The notes: a model not told the origin generated them from the sequence alone. A DNA stretch of 64,000 nt from Nitrospirae bacterium YQR-1 (GCA_039908095.1 JAMOBJ010000007.1:1-64000); one strand, 5' to 3'; counted from the stretch's first letter, positions 47,080-56,245 are shown. Translations and numbers: made by a program.

Positions 47080-47363
47080 TTTTTACCCGTCCTGAAATGT
47101 AATTCACTGGAATTCTTCATTCTCATATCCACTGCCTCTAGTGTCCTCATAAGCTTAATCATACCGGTTTCTTTGCCGGAGTTGCCGCATTCGATACACT
47201 CATTAAATTCATCCGCCCTATGAGCAGGCCTGATAAATACCTCCTCACCTCTTACCGTCTCCGCTACTATCTTGCACACACCATCTCCATGTACTCTTTT
47301 TATTCTTATTATATTGTCTAAATTAAGCAAATCTCCAGGTTCTGTTATTATCCACATTGACAA
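47076..47363 (-). CDS. Small conserved-looking protein co-transcribed with GspE
   Basis: A 95-residue protein of unknown family. Its start reads MWIITEPGDLLNLDNIIRIKRVHGD and a central CIECGNSG contains a CxxC-type pair. Overlaps the start of the ATPase by 4 bases, so expression is coupled. The overall text resembles small sequence-defined regulators but I do not recognise it; a GspE accessory is inferred from position only. Confidence 0.6.
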   Translation of the reverse strand: MSMWIITEPGDLLNLDNIIRIKRVHGDGVCKIVAETVRGEEVFIRPAHRADEFNECIECGNSGKETGMIKLMRTLEAVDMRMKNSSELHFRTGKK

Positions 47364-47572
47364 AGCCCTCCATTTTCTAACTCAAACTATATCCCCCACC
47401 GCTTCCCTAATAGCCTAAAGCTGCCATGTATATAAATAAAAAATATACAATCAACGGATTATAACAAAAATAAAAATTTTTTACATGTAAATTTTTTATA
47501 AATATTGTTTTTATAAGAATTGTTTTTTGTCAAAAATCAGAAAAAAATCGCAAAAAAACATCAGCCGGTTAA

Positions 47573-47652
47573 TACCAAGCAGCAGTCAAAAGAGTAACGA
47601 GGTGTCGTTTTCTACCTGCCGCCTATGTTTGCTTCCGCCTGCAACTTTGTAA
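47573..47652. repeat. Family A repeat, compact degraded copy
   Basis: TACCAAGCAGCAGTCAAAAG at the left, GAGGTGTCG and TGCCGCC inside, GCAACTTTGTAA at the right (the terminal inverted repeat is degraded). Same compact type as the copy at 1101. Confidence 0.65.
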
Positions 47653-47785
47653 TTATATTATGCATTATGGAAATTTTGAACCTATTTGTGGCTAATATTC
47701 CACAGTTTGTGTAATTTTCACACGTTTTTAATGTTGCTGCTATAAGAAATTTATACAAATCAGCATGTTACAACGTATTTTATGT

Positions 47786-47801
47786 TGGCATAGATATTGC
47801 A
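47786..47801 (+). promoter_or_regulatory. Sigma-54 promoter-like site
   Basis: TGGCAT-AGATA-TTGCA matches the -24/-12 consensus TGGCAC-N5-TTGCA with one change. GG and GC are 12 bases apart as required. It lies 186 bases upstream of the first gene of the five-gene operon. The upstream 47364-47785 stretch is AT-rich and holds the repeat and possible activator sites. Confidence 0.65.
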
Positions 47802-47971
47802 TCATGATTACATTCCATAACATCGCAAAATTTGGCGGGTTATAAATAGTAAGCCGTTTTGTTTTATTTGATTATTATTTGTATTTAACAGTTGTTTTGA
47901 TATGCTAAAAGGGGAATGTGCGTGTTTTACATGCTGCTCTTTTTCTTTATAAAAGGGGGAGGGATACAATC

Positions 47972-48553
47972 ATGCTTTGTAAGAAAATCGGTGTTTTTAT
48001 TGAGGACGAGTGGGTTGCCGTCAGTTTTAACACAATAATAAGCGCTCTGAAAGAGGCCGGCCTTGTGCCCGTTGTGATTACAACAAACAGGGAATGGGGC
48101 GACGGCATGAAGAAAAGTTTTCCGTATGATAACGAGCCGGCTCAGTACCTGAAAGCCGACCTTAGCGTTAACGAGGTAATCATAAGTGATTATGCTGGTT
48201 TTGTATTTGGCGGCGGTTACTGGGTGGACAGACTGCGGTGGTGGTTTAAAAAGAAAGGACAAAACGGAAAGCTTGAAATACCGGAGCCTATAGCGCTGGT
48301 TTCTTCCATCCTTGAGTCAGACAAGCATAAAGTGGGCGTAATCTGCCACTCAATGTGGCTGCTTTGCTCTCTCAAAGACAAGGTAAAAGCTAAGAATGTG
48401 ACTTGCGCCTATAACATCATTGATGATGTAACAAACGCAGGATTTAATTATGTTGACACTGACGTGCATATTGACGGCAACCTGATTACAGGCCGCATGA
48501 GTGCTAATTCAGATGTATTTATAAAGGAATATATCAATCAACTGAAAAAGTAA
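47972..48553 (+). CDS. DJ-1/PfpI superfamily protein (first)
   Basis: A 193-residue class I amidotransferase-like protein. The N-terminus KIGVFIEDEWVAV and the nucleophile elbow VGVICHSMWLL (Cys) are the DJ-1/PfpI signature; ADLSVNEVIISDYAGFVFGGGYW is the conserved glycine strand. Family members are glyoxalases, deglycases, chaperones or amidases. The start at 47972 is set by GGGGGAGGGA (47955-47963); the frame is open upstream. It leads the putative sigma-54 operon. A second DJ-1 family gene closes the same sugar cluster. Confidence 0.82.
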   Translation: MLCKKIGVFIEDEWVAVSFNTIISALKEAGLVPVVITTNREWGDGMKKSFPYDNEPAQYLKADLSVNEVIISDYAGFVFGGGYWVDRLRWWFKKKGQNGKLEIPEPIALVSSILESDKHKVGVICHSMWLLCSLKDKVKAKNVTCAYNIIDDVTNAGFNYVDTDVHIDGNLITGRMSANSDVFIKEYINQLKK

Positions 48554-48577
48554 AAAATACAAAGAGGAGGAATGCTT

Positions 48578-50428
48578 ATGAAGTACTTTACGCAAAGTCT
48601 CAGAGTTACAGGTTATGTACGAAAAAAGTATAACGCCGCAGGTATGTTTGAAATAGCGGCCAACAGCGGTGACGTCTTTGAGGCATTTATTACAGGCGAT
48701 ACGTATTTTTACATGGTGCGCAACACCGATCTTCTTGACAGAGACAGGACGGACTACACTGTGTCAGACAAACTTGACAGATACATTGCAGAAAAACAGC
48801 TTGTGTCGGCATACGGAATAATTATTATACATGATGACAAGACAAGGTTTGACGTTAAGTCCGTAGTAATATTCGGCAACAGCCCGGACAAGTACGTCTT
48901 TGAAGAGGGGCACTGGTGGCTTTCCCAGATAACCTCATTTGCCGACACATGGCTTCAGCGGCAGTTTGGACTGGGCGATACATTTGATTTCACCGGCTAT
49001 CGCACTAATTTAAACGCTGCCGGGGGCAAGATGGATGACTACACGGTTCAGGAGTGTGACACCATAACCAGACTGATTTACGGCCTCTCCTCAGCATACT
49101 CCCTTACCGGCAACAGAAGGTATCTCGATGCTGCCAAAGCAGGCATAAAATACCAACAGGACATGTTTAAGACTATAAGCCTTGACGGCACTTTTGTCGT
49201 TTGGCACCATGCCGTGGACAGGGGCAAAAAGATTCTCCCTTCAAGTTTTAACGAGGACTCCGGTACTATCCCACTGTATGAGCAGATATATGCAATTGCC
49301 GGCATGGCACAGTACTACCGTTTAACCCATGACTGGGATGTCTATGATGATATTAAGAAAACGGTCGAGTTCTTTGAGCACTACTACAGGGATACTAAGT
49401 TAAAGGGGTTCTTTTCACACATTGATCCTGTTAATTTCCGCCACGACTCTATAGGGCTTCAGGAGTTTAACAGAAACAAAAAGAACTGGAACTCTGTTGG
49501 AGACCACGCTCCTGCTTATATGATTAACCTGCTGCTTGCCACCGAGGATATTGCTCTTTACAAGGATGACTACAAGTACTACAAGGACTTGCAGGAGGAG
49601 CAGGCGGAGCTCATCTGTGATAAGTTTATAGATAACGATTCTTTATACATAAAAGAGCGTTTTTTGGCCGACTGGACATACGATGACCATTATCAGTGGC
49701 AGCAGGACAGAAGTGTTGTAGGGCATAACCTGAAAATCGCATGGAACCTTACGCGTTTATATTTCCTCTACGGCAAGGAGAAGTACCTCCAATATGCAGA
49801 GAAAATTGCTGATAAGATACCTGAAGGCGGCCTTGATATGATAAGGGGCGGTTGGTACGACGTTGTCGAGAGGCATCCAAAGAATGGTATGCCGATAGAT
49901 TTTCCGTGGCATAACCGCAAAGCGTGGTGGCAGCAGGAGCAGGGAATTCTGGCCTATTTGATCTTAACGGGTACAACAAAGGACGAGAAAAAGAAGGAAA
50001 AATACCGGGCGCTGGCAAGGGAGTCTGTAGCGTTTTGGAATCTGGCATTTTTGGATAAAGACTACGGCGAGACTTATTTCGATGTTCTTGAAAACGGCTA
50101 CCCGTACTTAGTTGATGACAGGGCCATGTCAGCAAGCCATTCAAAATCAGGTTACCACAGCATGGAGCTTAACTATTTAGCACACATATACTACAGGCTG
50201 CTTGTGGAAAAGGACAGACCACTCACTCTTTACTTCTGCCTCTCCCCTGACAGAAACGTAGAGTGTCTGAACCTGCTGCCGGATTATTTACCTAGAAACG
50301 AGATTGAAGTCAAGAGCCTTACTGTAAACGGTGAGGATTATAAGGACTACCTTGGTTTTCAGGTAAGACTGGGTGACAAACACAAGGGGGAAGAGGTTAC
50401 AGTCATCGCCCAGCTGGGTACTAAATGA
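48578..50428 (+). CDS. AGE-fold (alpha/alpha barrel) epimerase/glycosidase-like protein
   Basis: A 616-residue protein. Residues about 100-500 form an alpha/alpha-barrel with N-acylglucosamine 2-epimerase-like motifs: TRLIYGLSSAYSLTG, TFVVWHHAVDRGK, AIAGMAQYYRLTHD, GWYDVVERHP and the active-site HNRKAWWQQEQGILAYL near residue 455. An N-terminal 100-residue and a C-terminal beta part are additional. Isomerisation or hydrolysis of a sugar or glycan is expected; activity is unproven. Strong GAGGAGG sets ATG 48578. It is 24 bases after the first DJ-1 gene. Confidence 0.75.
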   Translation: MKYFTQSLRVTGYVRKKYNAAGMFEIAANSGDVFEAFITGDTYFYMVRNTDLLDRDRTDYTVSDKLDRYIAEKQLVSAYGIIIIHDDKTRFDVKSVVIFGNSPDKYVFEEGHWWLSQITSFADTWLQRQFGLGDTFDFTGYRTNLNAAGGKMDDYTVQECDTITRLIYGLSSAYSLTGNRRYLDAAKAGIKYQQDMFKTISLDGTFVVWHHAVDRGKKILPSSFNEDSGTIPLYEQIYAIAGMAQYYRLTHDWDVYDDIKKTVEFFEHYYRDTKLKGFFSHIDPVNFRHDSIGLQEFNRNKKNWNSVGDHAPAYMINLLLATEDIALYKDDYKYYKDLQEEQAELICDKFIDNDSLYIKERFLADWTYDDHYQWQQDRSVVGHNLKIAWNLTRLYFLYGKEKYLQYAEKIADKIPEGGLDMIRGGWYDVVERHPKNGMPIDFPWHNRKAWWQQEQGILAYLILTGTTKDEKKKEKYRALARESVAFWNLAFLDKDYGETYFDVLENGYPYLVDDRAMSASHSKSGYHSMELNYLAHIYYRLLVEKDRPLTLYFCLSPDRNVECLNLLPDYLPRNEIEVKSLTVNGEDYKDYLGFQVRLGDKHKGEEVTVIAQLGTK

Positions 50429-50486
50429 TGAGAATCTGTTTACAAGGGATGATGAAAAAAACTCTAAAAAAGGGGGAGATGGGATA

Positions 50487-53012
50487 ATGCCGCAAATATC
50501 AATACCGGTAAAGTTTCAGTACGTAACGGGTATAACAAGGCGTGTGTTTGAAAACGTGCGCTTAAGCGGGAGCTGGGTTACCCGCGGTAGGCTCAATCAA
50601 GCCGAGTATTCTAATGATTGGTCCAAAGTGGAGATGACTGAAGTCACAGGAACAGACGGCTGCCCTGTGTTTGAGGCTGTGGTTAACTTTCATTCCTCTC
50701 AGGCAGGATACCTTTTTAGGTGGGGTGTCACTGTTGACAGGATTACAACCGCCTCAAGCGTTACAGGCAAAGACCTATGGGGAATTACCACTGAGGTAAA
50801 TGATATTAACTCCACGGAAAAATATCGGGTCTTTACATTAAACGCCACCCCGGCAGATGGTATTCAGACGGAGGCCTATTATCTTACAAACTGCAGACGT
50901 CTGGGTGCAAACAAGTATTTTGTTGCCGGTCAGAGTGCACCATTGATACAGTTTGCCCTGTGGGCCCCTAACGCAAGGGCTGTGGAGGTTGTCTTTGGTA
51001 CAGTGTCCTGCGGCTATATTTCCGACTATGGGGTAGGCATAGACCCTGCCGCTCCGTCAATCCCTATGGTACGCCAGCGTGACGGTGTTTGGGTAACGGC
51101 ACCGGTAGATGATTTTGCCGCCTATGACCACAAAAAGCCGTACATGTTCCGGATAACCAACAGAAACGGCCGCACTGTCTATCGTACCGATTTGTACTCA
51201 AGGTGTCAAATAGGCTCAGGGAGAACAAACCCAAGGGGTGCACCATATAACGGCGGTTACAGAGACCTCGATGGTACGACCAGTTGTTCGGTTGTGGTTG
51301 ACCCTGAGATGGTGGTTGCCGATTTTCAGAATGCCAACTCAATAAACCCATCTGATTATGTAACTCAGGAGGTGTTTTGGCAGGGAGATGACACAAACCG
51401 CTCTAATGCCGCATTTCCAAAAAGGGTTGATGACTTGATTATCTATGAACTTCATGTAGGCGCTCTGGGTTACGGTAAAAAGGATGCAAACGGTAACAAC
51501 GTTGCCGGGGATATCGGAGATGCTATAGCTCTGTTAAATAACAATTATATAAGCGATATAGGGGTAACATGTGTGGAGCTGCTGCCTATATCGGAATTTG
51601 GCGGCGTTGAGTCATGGGGATACGGGACGTCTCACTACTTCGCTGTTGAGTACAGCTCAGGGGGCAGGGACCAGATTAAGCATTTCATCAGAGCTTGCCA
51701 CAGTAAGGGCATGGGTGTACTGTTTGATGTTGTGTATAACCATTTTGCCCCTGATGGTGAGCGTGCACAATGGATGTATGATTCCGGCACACATGAGGAA
51801 AACATTTACTACTGGTTTGAGGGGCGCTCCGGTGATTACAGAAAAATTGATGGAACGCCGTTTCCCGACGGCGGCTACATAGATAACATGTCAACAGGGT
51901 ACTCTCCGCGCTTTTATGAGGAGATGGTCAGAAAGATGTTTATCAGCAGTGCGGTAATGCTTATGGAGGAGTTTCATGTGGATGGCTTCAGGTTGGACCA
52001 GACCACCTCAATGCACAGCTATAACGTGCTTCATGCCGACGGCAGACCGATGGGAAATGTAAACGCATTTGGAGCCAAGTTCTTAAGAGAGTACTGCGCC
52101 ACGCTTAAACTGATAAAACCGGAGGTTGTAATCACCGCAGAGGACCACTCGGAGTGGGACAGGGTTACTATGCCGGTAAGTGCCGGAGGGCTAGGGTTTG
52201 ACGCCGCATGGTATGCCGATTTCTTTCACAATCTAAACGGCGGAAGCGGCAATTATACCGACAAGGCACGTTTGATAAAGAGGGCAGGCTATGGTAATAA
52301 TGAGCCGCTGAGAATTGATAGCTTCTCGGGGGCACTGTCATGGGCGGGACACAACAAGGTAGTCTATCATGAGTCTCACGATGAGGCAGGCAATGCAGAA
52401 AATTCAGCAAGAACCATAGTTGTTGCCGTCAATTATGCACCACTTTTTGGAGAGACCCGGCGGTATGCCGAGGGACGCTGTAAGTTTGCAGTTTCAATGG
52501 CGGTGCTCTCGCCCGGTACTCCGATGTTTCTCTTTGGGGAGGAGGTGGGTGCCGAAAATGCCTATAAGTATGACAACTTCTACATGCACAAAGAGGATAT
52601 TGTTAACATGAGGGCAACGTATGGAGCAAATCTCTATAAGTATTATCAGGACTTGCTAACCCTCAGAAAGACCAACAGAGAGGCGCTTTGCAGCCGTAAC
52701 ATAGACATCGTCCACGTTCACAACGCCAACCGTGTGATAGCTTTCCGGCGATGGGGGTTCATACCAAGCCGGATTGGTGAAAACCATGAGTACCTGATTG
52801 TCGGAAGCCTAAACAACAGCCCGTTTGACCACGGTTATACGATAAGTAACATCCGCAGCGGCGACGGCAACTGGCGTGAAGTGCTAAACAGCGATGCAGC
52901 AGTCTATGGCGGACATAACGTTGGCAATTACAGTGAAACCATTCGTTCATCCGGAGGGACGATTACTGTGGTGATCCCAGCAAACGGTGTAGTAGTTTTT
53001 AGAAAACAGTAA
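50487..53012 (+). CDS. GH13 alpha-glucan enzyme (branching/trehalohydrolase-like)
   Basis: An 841-residue GH13 protein. N-terminal carbohydrate-binding-48-like beta domains (to about residue 300), then the (beta/alpha)8 barrel: ELHVGALG, VTCVELLPISEF, LFDVVYNHFAPDG, the nucleophile Asp in DGFRLDQTTSM, the acid Glu in VVITAEDHSEW, and the transition-state Asp in YHESHDEAGN. The C-terminal beta domain ends at about 841. Sequence around the barrel recalls branching enzyme and malto-oligosyltrehalose hydrolase; the two cannot be told apart by eye. AGGGGGAGA sets ATG 50487. Probably acts on alpha-1,4-glucans together with the neighbour. Confidence 0.82.
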   Translation: MPQISIPVKFQYVTGITRRVFENVRLSGSWVTRGRLNQAEYSNDWSKVEMTEVTGTDGCPVFEAVVNFHSSQAGYLFRWGVTVDRITTASSVTGKDLWGITTEVNDINSTEKYRVFTLNATPADGIQTEAYYLTNCRRLGANKYFVAGQSAPLIQFALWAPNARAVEVVFGTVSCGYISDYGVGIDPAAPSIPMVRQRDGVWVTAPVDDFAAYDHKKPYMFRITNRNGRTVYRTDLYSRCQIGSGRTNPRGAPYNGGYRDLDGTTSCSVVVDPEMVVADFQNANSINPSDYVTQEVFWQGDDTNRSNAAFPKRVDDLIIYELHVGALGYGKKDANGNNVAGDIGDAIALLNNNYISDIGVTCVELLPISEFGGVESWGYGTSHYFAVEYSSGGRDQIKHFIRACHSKGMGVLFDVVYNHFAPDGERAQWMYDSGTHEENIYYWFEGRSGDYRKIDGTPFPDGGYIDNMSTGYSPRFYEEMVRKMFISSAVMLMEEFHVDGFRLDQTTSMHSYNVLHADGRPMGNVNAFGAKFLREYCATLKLIKPEVVITAEDHSEWDRVTMPVSAGGLGFDAAWYADFFHNLNGGSGNYTDKARLIKRAGYGNNEPLRIDSFSGALSWAGHNKVVYHESHDEAGNAENSARTIVVAVNYAPLFGETRRYAEGRCKFAVSMAVLSPGTPMFLFGEEVGAENAYKYDNFYMHKEDIVNMRATYGANLYKYYQDLLTLRKTNREALCSRNIDIVHVHNANRVIAFRRWGFIPSRIGENHEYLIVGSLNNSPFDHGYTISNIRSGDGNWREVLNSDAAVYGGHNVGNYSETIRSSGGTITVVIPANGVVVFRKQ

Positions 53013-53029
53013 GATTAAGGAGATGAATA

Positions 53030-53869
53030 ATGAATATTATAACCACAAAAGGAAAAATCCTGGTGATAGTGTCAAATTATGGATACTGGGGGGAGGAGCT
53101 GGTAGGGCCGGTAGAGGAAATAGACAAGGCTGGGTTTACGCCTGTATTTGTAACGCCGCGGGGGTTAAAACCGGTGCCCCTTCCGCCAAGTATTGACGCA
53201 AATTATATAGACCCGCCTCTGGGCAAGCCTGTGACGACTCAGGCGGTCGTGGATAAGGTCAAGGCGCTTGACGCCTCTGACAGACTGAATAAGACGATTA
53301 ACTTATCCACATGGTTTCCCGACAGGCCATACATGAGCTCGAAAACGTATCTCAGAGACCTTGAGGCATATTATGCGAAATTGCATGACCTGGATACTGA
53401 ACTCAATGAATACGCAGCGCTACTGCTGGTTGGTGGAAGCGGGCCTGTTGTGGATATGGTAAATAACCAGCGCGTGCATGACGTTATTTTAGGGTTTCTG
53501 AGGTTAGGTAAACCCATAGCCGCAGAATGCTACGGTGTGGCATGTCTGGCCTTTGCACGTGATTTAAGACAAAGAAAAAGCATAATCTGGGGTAAGCGCG
53601 TAACCGGACACCCGATTGAGTACGACTACAAAGACGGCACCGGGTTTGTAGGCGTTGACTTCAACATGGGGCCGCCGCCGTATCCGCTTGAGTACATTCT
53701 GCGTGACGCTACAGGCCCCGACGGTCAGTACATCAGCAACGTCGGAGACGGCGTATCGGTCATCGTTGACTACCCGTTTATAACCGGCAGATCAAACGAA
53801 TCATCATACGGAACCGGTCAGAAACTCATCGAGGTTCTCGATAAAGGATTAAGAAGATACGGCTGGTAG
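53030..53869 (+). CDS. DJ-1/PfpI superfamily protein (second, Hsp31-like)
   Basis: A 279-residue DJ-1 superfamily protein with the longer Hsp31/glyoxalase III type layout. The nucleophile Cys is in AAECYGVACLAF; a Gly-rich strand LLLVGGSGPVVDMV precedes it. An insertion of about 70 residues (RLNKTINLSTWFPDRPYMSSKTYLRDLEAYY...) is larger than in the first paralogue. Glyoxalase or deglycase activity on reactive sugar aldehydes would fit the surrounding glucan enzymes, but this is inference. GGAG lies about 7 bases before ATG 53030. Confidence 0.8.
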   Translation: MNIITTKGKILVIVSNYGYWGEELVGPVEEIDKAGFTPVFVTPRGLKPVPLPPSIDANYIDPPLGKPVTTQAVVDKVKALDASDRLNKTINLSTWFPDRPYMSSKTYLRDLEAYYAKLHDLDTELNEYAALLLVGGSGPVVDMVNNQRVHDVILGFLRLGKPIAAECYGVACLAFARDLRQRKSIIWGKRVTGHPIEYDYKDGTGFVGVDFNMGPPPYPLEYILRDATGPDGQYISNVGDGVSVIVDYPFITGRSNESSYGTGQKLIEVLDKGLRRYGW

Positions 53870-53882
53870 GGGAAAAGGGAGG

Positions 53883-53909
53883 TAAGGGGAAGGCGCTGCC
53901 TTCCCCTTA
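53883..53909 (+). terminator. Perfect 12-base hairpin after second DJ-1 gene
   Basis: TAAGGGGAAGGC, loop GCT, then the exact inverse GCCTTCCCCTTA. No T-run follows. A second, shorter hairpin (CAAGGG / CCCTTG) follows. Similar double hairpins follow the decarboxylase gene. Confidence 0.55.
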
Positions 53910-54012
53910 TACCCCATCCGCAAGGGAGCGAGGCCCCCTTGACCCCTTTATTTAAATGTATACTTGGTTTAGTAAGATGTTTAGTTAGAATGATTGTGTT
54001 GTGAGAAAAGAA

Positions 54013-54074
54013 TTTTTTAACCGGCGTTCCGCCGCTTAAAAAGTCTCTCTGCGAGCTCCGCCCGCAAAACAGAT
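54013..54074 (+). repeat. 62-bp direct repeat, copy 1 (upstream of decarboxylase)
   Basis: An exact 62-base sequence beginning TTTTTTAACCGGCGTTCCGC and ending GCAAAACAGAT, repeated at 55954-56015. It includes the GGCG...CGCC dyad. It lies directly upstream of the ThDP gene's ribosome site. Confidence 0.85.
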
Positions 54075-54096
54075 AGTTCATATTAGTGGAGGTGTA

Positions 54097-55812
54097 ATGG
54101 CTGAAAAGACTGGTAAGTATAAGATAATAGAGCAGTTATTAGCAGACGGGATAACTCACATGTTTGGCAATCCCGGGACGAGTGAGGAGGGTTTTCTTGA
54201 TGCTGTTACAAGTTATCCTGAGTTTACCTATATAACGACTCTTCAGGAAACCATAGCAGTGGCGATAGCGGATGGTTATGCCCGTAAGCGGCAAAAGCCG
54301 GCAGTTGTGCAATTGCACTCCGGGGTAGGGTTGGGTAACGGCGTTGGGATGATATATCAGGCCATGCGTGGGCATTCGCCGCTTGTGATTTTAGCAGGTG
54401 AGTCCGGCATTAAATACGACTCGATGGACGCCCAGATGGCGGCTGATTTAGTCGCTATTGCAAAACCCGTTGTTAAATGGGCTGCGCGTGTGGTTGATCC
54501 AAATTCCGTATTAAGAATGTTAAGAAGGGCTATTAAAATGGCTCAAACGCCGCCCATGGGCCCGGTCTTTTTGTGCCTGCCGATGGATGTGCTTGACGCC
54601 CCCAATATAGAGGACATTGTAAAAACTCCTGTTCTGTACACTGCCGTGTCACCGGATACTAAAATTTTGAGAGAGGTTGCACAGATTTTATCAGCATCTA
54701 AAAATCCTATGATAATAGCAGGTGACGGCATAAGCGAATCAGGAGCGCAGCATGAACTTCTGAGGGTTGCCGCTGAAATCGGAGCAGAGGTTTGGACAAC
54801 AAACTCATCCACTGTCAATATGCCTACATCATACAAGCTGTACTGCGGCGATCTTGGACACATGTTTGGCAGCCGCAGCAGTGCAATCACAAGTAAGGCA
54901 GATGCAGTTCTGATTTGCGGCACATACTTATTTCCGGAGGTTTTCCCGGCTCTATATAATGTCTTTAAACCGGGCGCTAAGGTTATTCACATTGATCTCA
55001 ACAGCTACGAAATCGCTAAGAATTTTCCCGTTGATATAGGAATAGTGGCAGACCCAAAGTTAACGCTCAATAACCTTCTTTCTGCTTTAAAAGAAATCAG
55101 ACCTACACAGGAGCAATGGCAGGAGATAAGAGACAGAATGTCTGCAATGGATGAACACAAAGCCGAGACACTTAGGCAGCAAAAAGAAGCAGACCTAAAA
55201 AACCGGGGCAGAACACCACTATATCCCTCAGAATTCATGGAAGCATTGTCCAAAAAGTTACCCAAAGACGCAATAATTTTTGACGAGGCGCTGACAACCT
55301 CACCGGATATAATTCGTTACATGCCGGCAGACATGCCAAGCCGGTATTTTCAAACACGCGGCGGCTCCCTTGGGGTAGGTGTCCCGGGAGCAATCGGGAT
55401 AAAAGTGGCATCCCCTGATAAAACCGTAATCGGATTTAGCGGCGATGGCGGCTCCATGTACACAATACAAGCGCTATGGACAGCAGCCCGCTACAACATC
55501 GGTGCAAAATTCATAATAACAAACAACCAAAGCTACAGGCTCTTAAAGGACAACATAATCCAGTACTGGAAAGAAATCGGTCAAAGTGAACATACGTTCC
55601 CTGAATCATTTTGTCTGAAAAAACCCGCTATCCGGTTTGATGAATTAGCACGTGCATTGTCCGTTGATGCAGTAAGAGTGGAAAAATCTGACCAAATAGA
55701 CGGTGCAATTGATAAGATGCTGAACACCAACGGCCCGTTCCTTATTGATCTCGTTATTGAATCCAACCCTGCCGGTTGGAAGGAAGGCTGTGATAAGGGA
55801 GAGGGAAGGTAA
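54097..55812 (+). CDS. ThDP-dependent decarboxylase (benzoylformate decarboxylase-like)
   Basis: A 571-residue thiamine-diphosphate enzyme of the acetolactate synthase/benzoylformate decarboxylase class. The activating Glu is in TTLQETIAVAIADGYAR; the ThDP/Mg motif is GFSGDGGSMYTIQALWTAARYNI with the final Asn in ITNNQSYR. The PYR, central and PP domains follow in the family order. It lies about 230 bases after the second DJ-1 gene with its own AGTGGAGG ribosome site, so it may be read through or separately transcribed. The 5' end is partly duplicated downstream. A 2-oxoacid substrate is expected, identity unknown. Confidence 0.85.
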   Translation: MAEKTGKYKIIEQLLADGITHMFGNPGTSEEGFLDAVTSYPEFTYITTLQETIAVAIADGYARKRQKPAVVQLHSGVGLGNGVGMIYQAMRGHSPLVILAGESGIKYDSMDAQMAADLVAIAKPVVKWAARVVDPNSVLRMLRRAIKMAQTPPMGPVFLCLPMDVLDAPNIEDIVKTPVLYTAVSPDTKILREVAQILSASKNPMIIAGDGISESGAQHELLRVAAEIGAEVWTTNSSTVNMPTSYKLYCGDLGHMFGSRSSAITSKADAVLICGTYLFPEVFPALYNVFKPGAKVIHIDLNSYEIAKNFPVDIGIVADPKLTLNNLLSALKEIRPTQEQWQEIRDRMSAMDEHKAETLRQQKEADLKNRGRTPLYPSEFMEALSKKLPKDAIIFDEALTTSPDIIRYMPADMPSRYFQTRGGSLGVGVPGAIGIKVASPDKTVIGFSGDGGSMYTIQALWTAARYNIGAKFIITNNQSYRLLKDNIIQYWKEIGQSEHTFPESFCLKKPAIRFDELARALSVDAVRVEKSDQIDGAIDKMLNTNGPFLIDLVIESNPAGWKEGCDKGEGR

Positions 55813-55817
55813 AGATG

Positions 55818-55848
55818 TTAAGGGAAAGGGCTTTGCCCTTTCCCTTAA
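55818..55848 (+). terminator. Perfect 14-base hairpin after decarboxylase
   Basis: TTAAGGGAAAGGGC, loop TTT, then GCCCTTTCCCTTAA. The stem starts six bases after the gene stop. No T-run follows. A second, imperfect hairpin of CAAGGGGAA type follows. Confidence 0.6.
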
Positions 55849-55953
55849 ACCCTATCCCACAAGGGGAAATGATTCCCCCTTGACCCCCCGGTTTTTTATC
55901 GGCGATTGGTAGTGTATTTGAAGATTGGTTGGAGTGCTTGTGAGTTGAAAAGG

Positions 55954-56015
55954 TTTTTTAACCGGCGTTCCGCCGCTTAAAAAGTCTCTCTGCGAGCTCC
56001 GCCCGCAAAACAGAT
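55954..56015 (+). repeat. 62-bp direct repeat, copy 2
   Basis: Identical to 54013-54074. It is followed in the first copy by the ThDP gene and here by a family B element inserted into what was the same leader. Confidence 0.85.
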
Positions 56016-56025
56016 GTTCAGATTA

Positions 56026-56212
56026 TAGCGAAAACCATAATTCCGTTCATTATTTTTAGTGGTTGAGATTGCCACGTCTCTATCGCTCCTCGCAATGACG
56101 AATAAAAAAACACAGTAAAAACAGCTATATGCCGTCATTGCGAACCCCCGCAGGGGGTGTGGCAATCTCTTCTTTAATAAATTCAATAAGAACATACTTT
56201 TGCTTTTTGCTA
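56026..56212 (-). repeat. Family B element (TA-flanked), second copy inverted
   Basis: The inverse of 43101-43286 with few changes: starts TAGCGAAAACCATAATTCCG and ends TTTGCTTTTTGCTA, flanked by TA at 56024-56025 and 56213-56214. Removal of the element and one TA restores the duplicated leader sequence of the decarboxylase gene, so the insertion and its two-base target duplication are visible. Confidence 0.85.
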
Positions 56213-56214
56213 TA

Positions 56215-56244
56215 GTGGAGGCGTAATGGCTGAAAAGAGTGGTA
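56215..56244 (+). pseudogene. Duplicated 5' fragment of the ThDP gene
   Basis: GTGGAGGCGTAATGGCTGAA AAGAGTGGTAA copies the ribosome site and first codons (MAEKSG) of the gene at 54097, with two base changes. It is broken by the family B element before and a family A remnant after, so it cannot encode a protein. Confidence 0.8.
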
Positions 56245-56245
56245 A

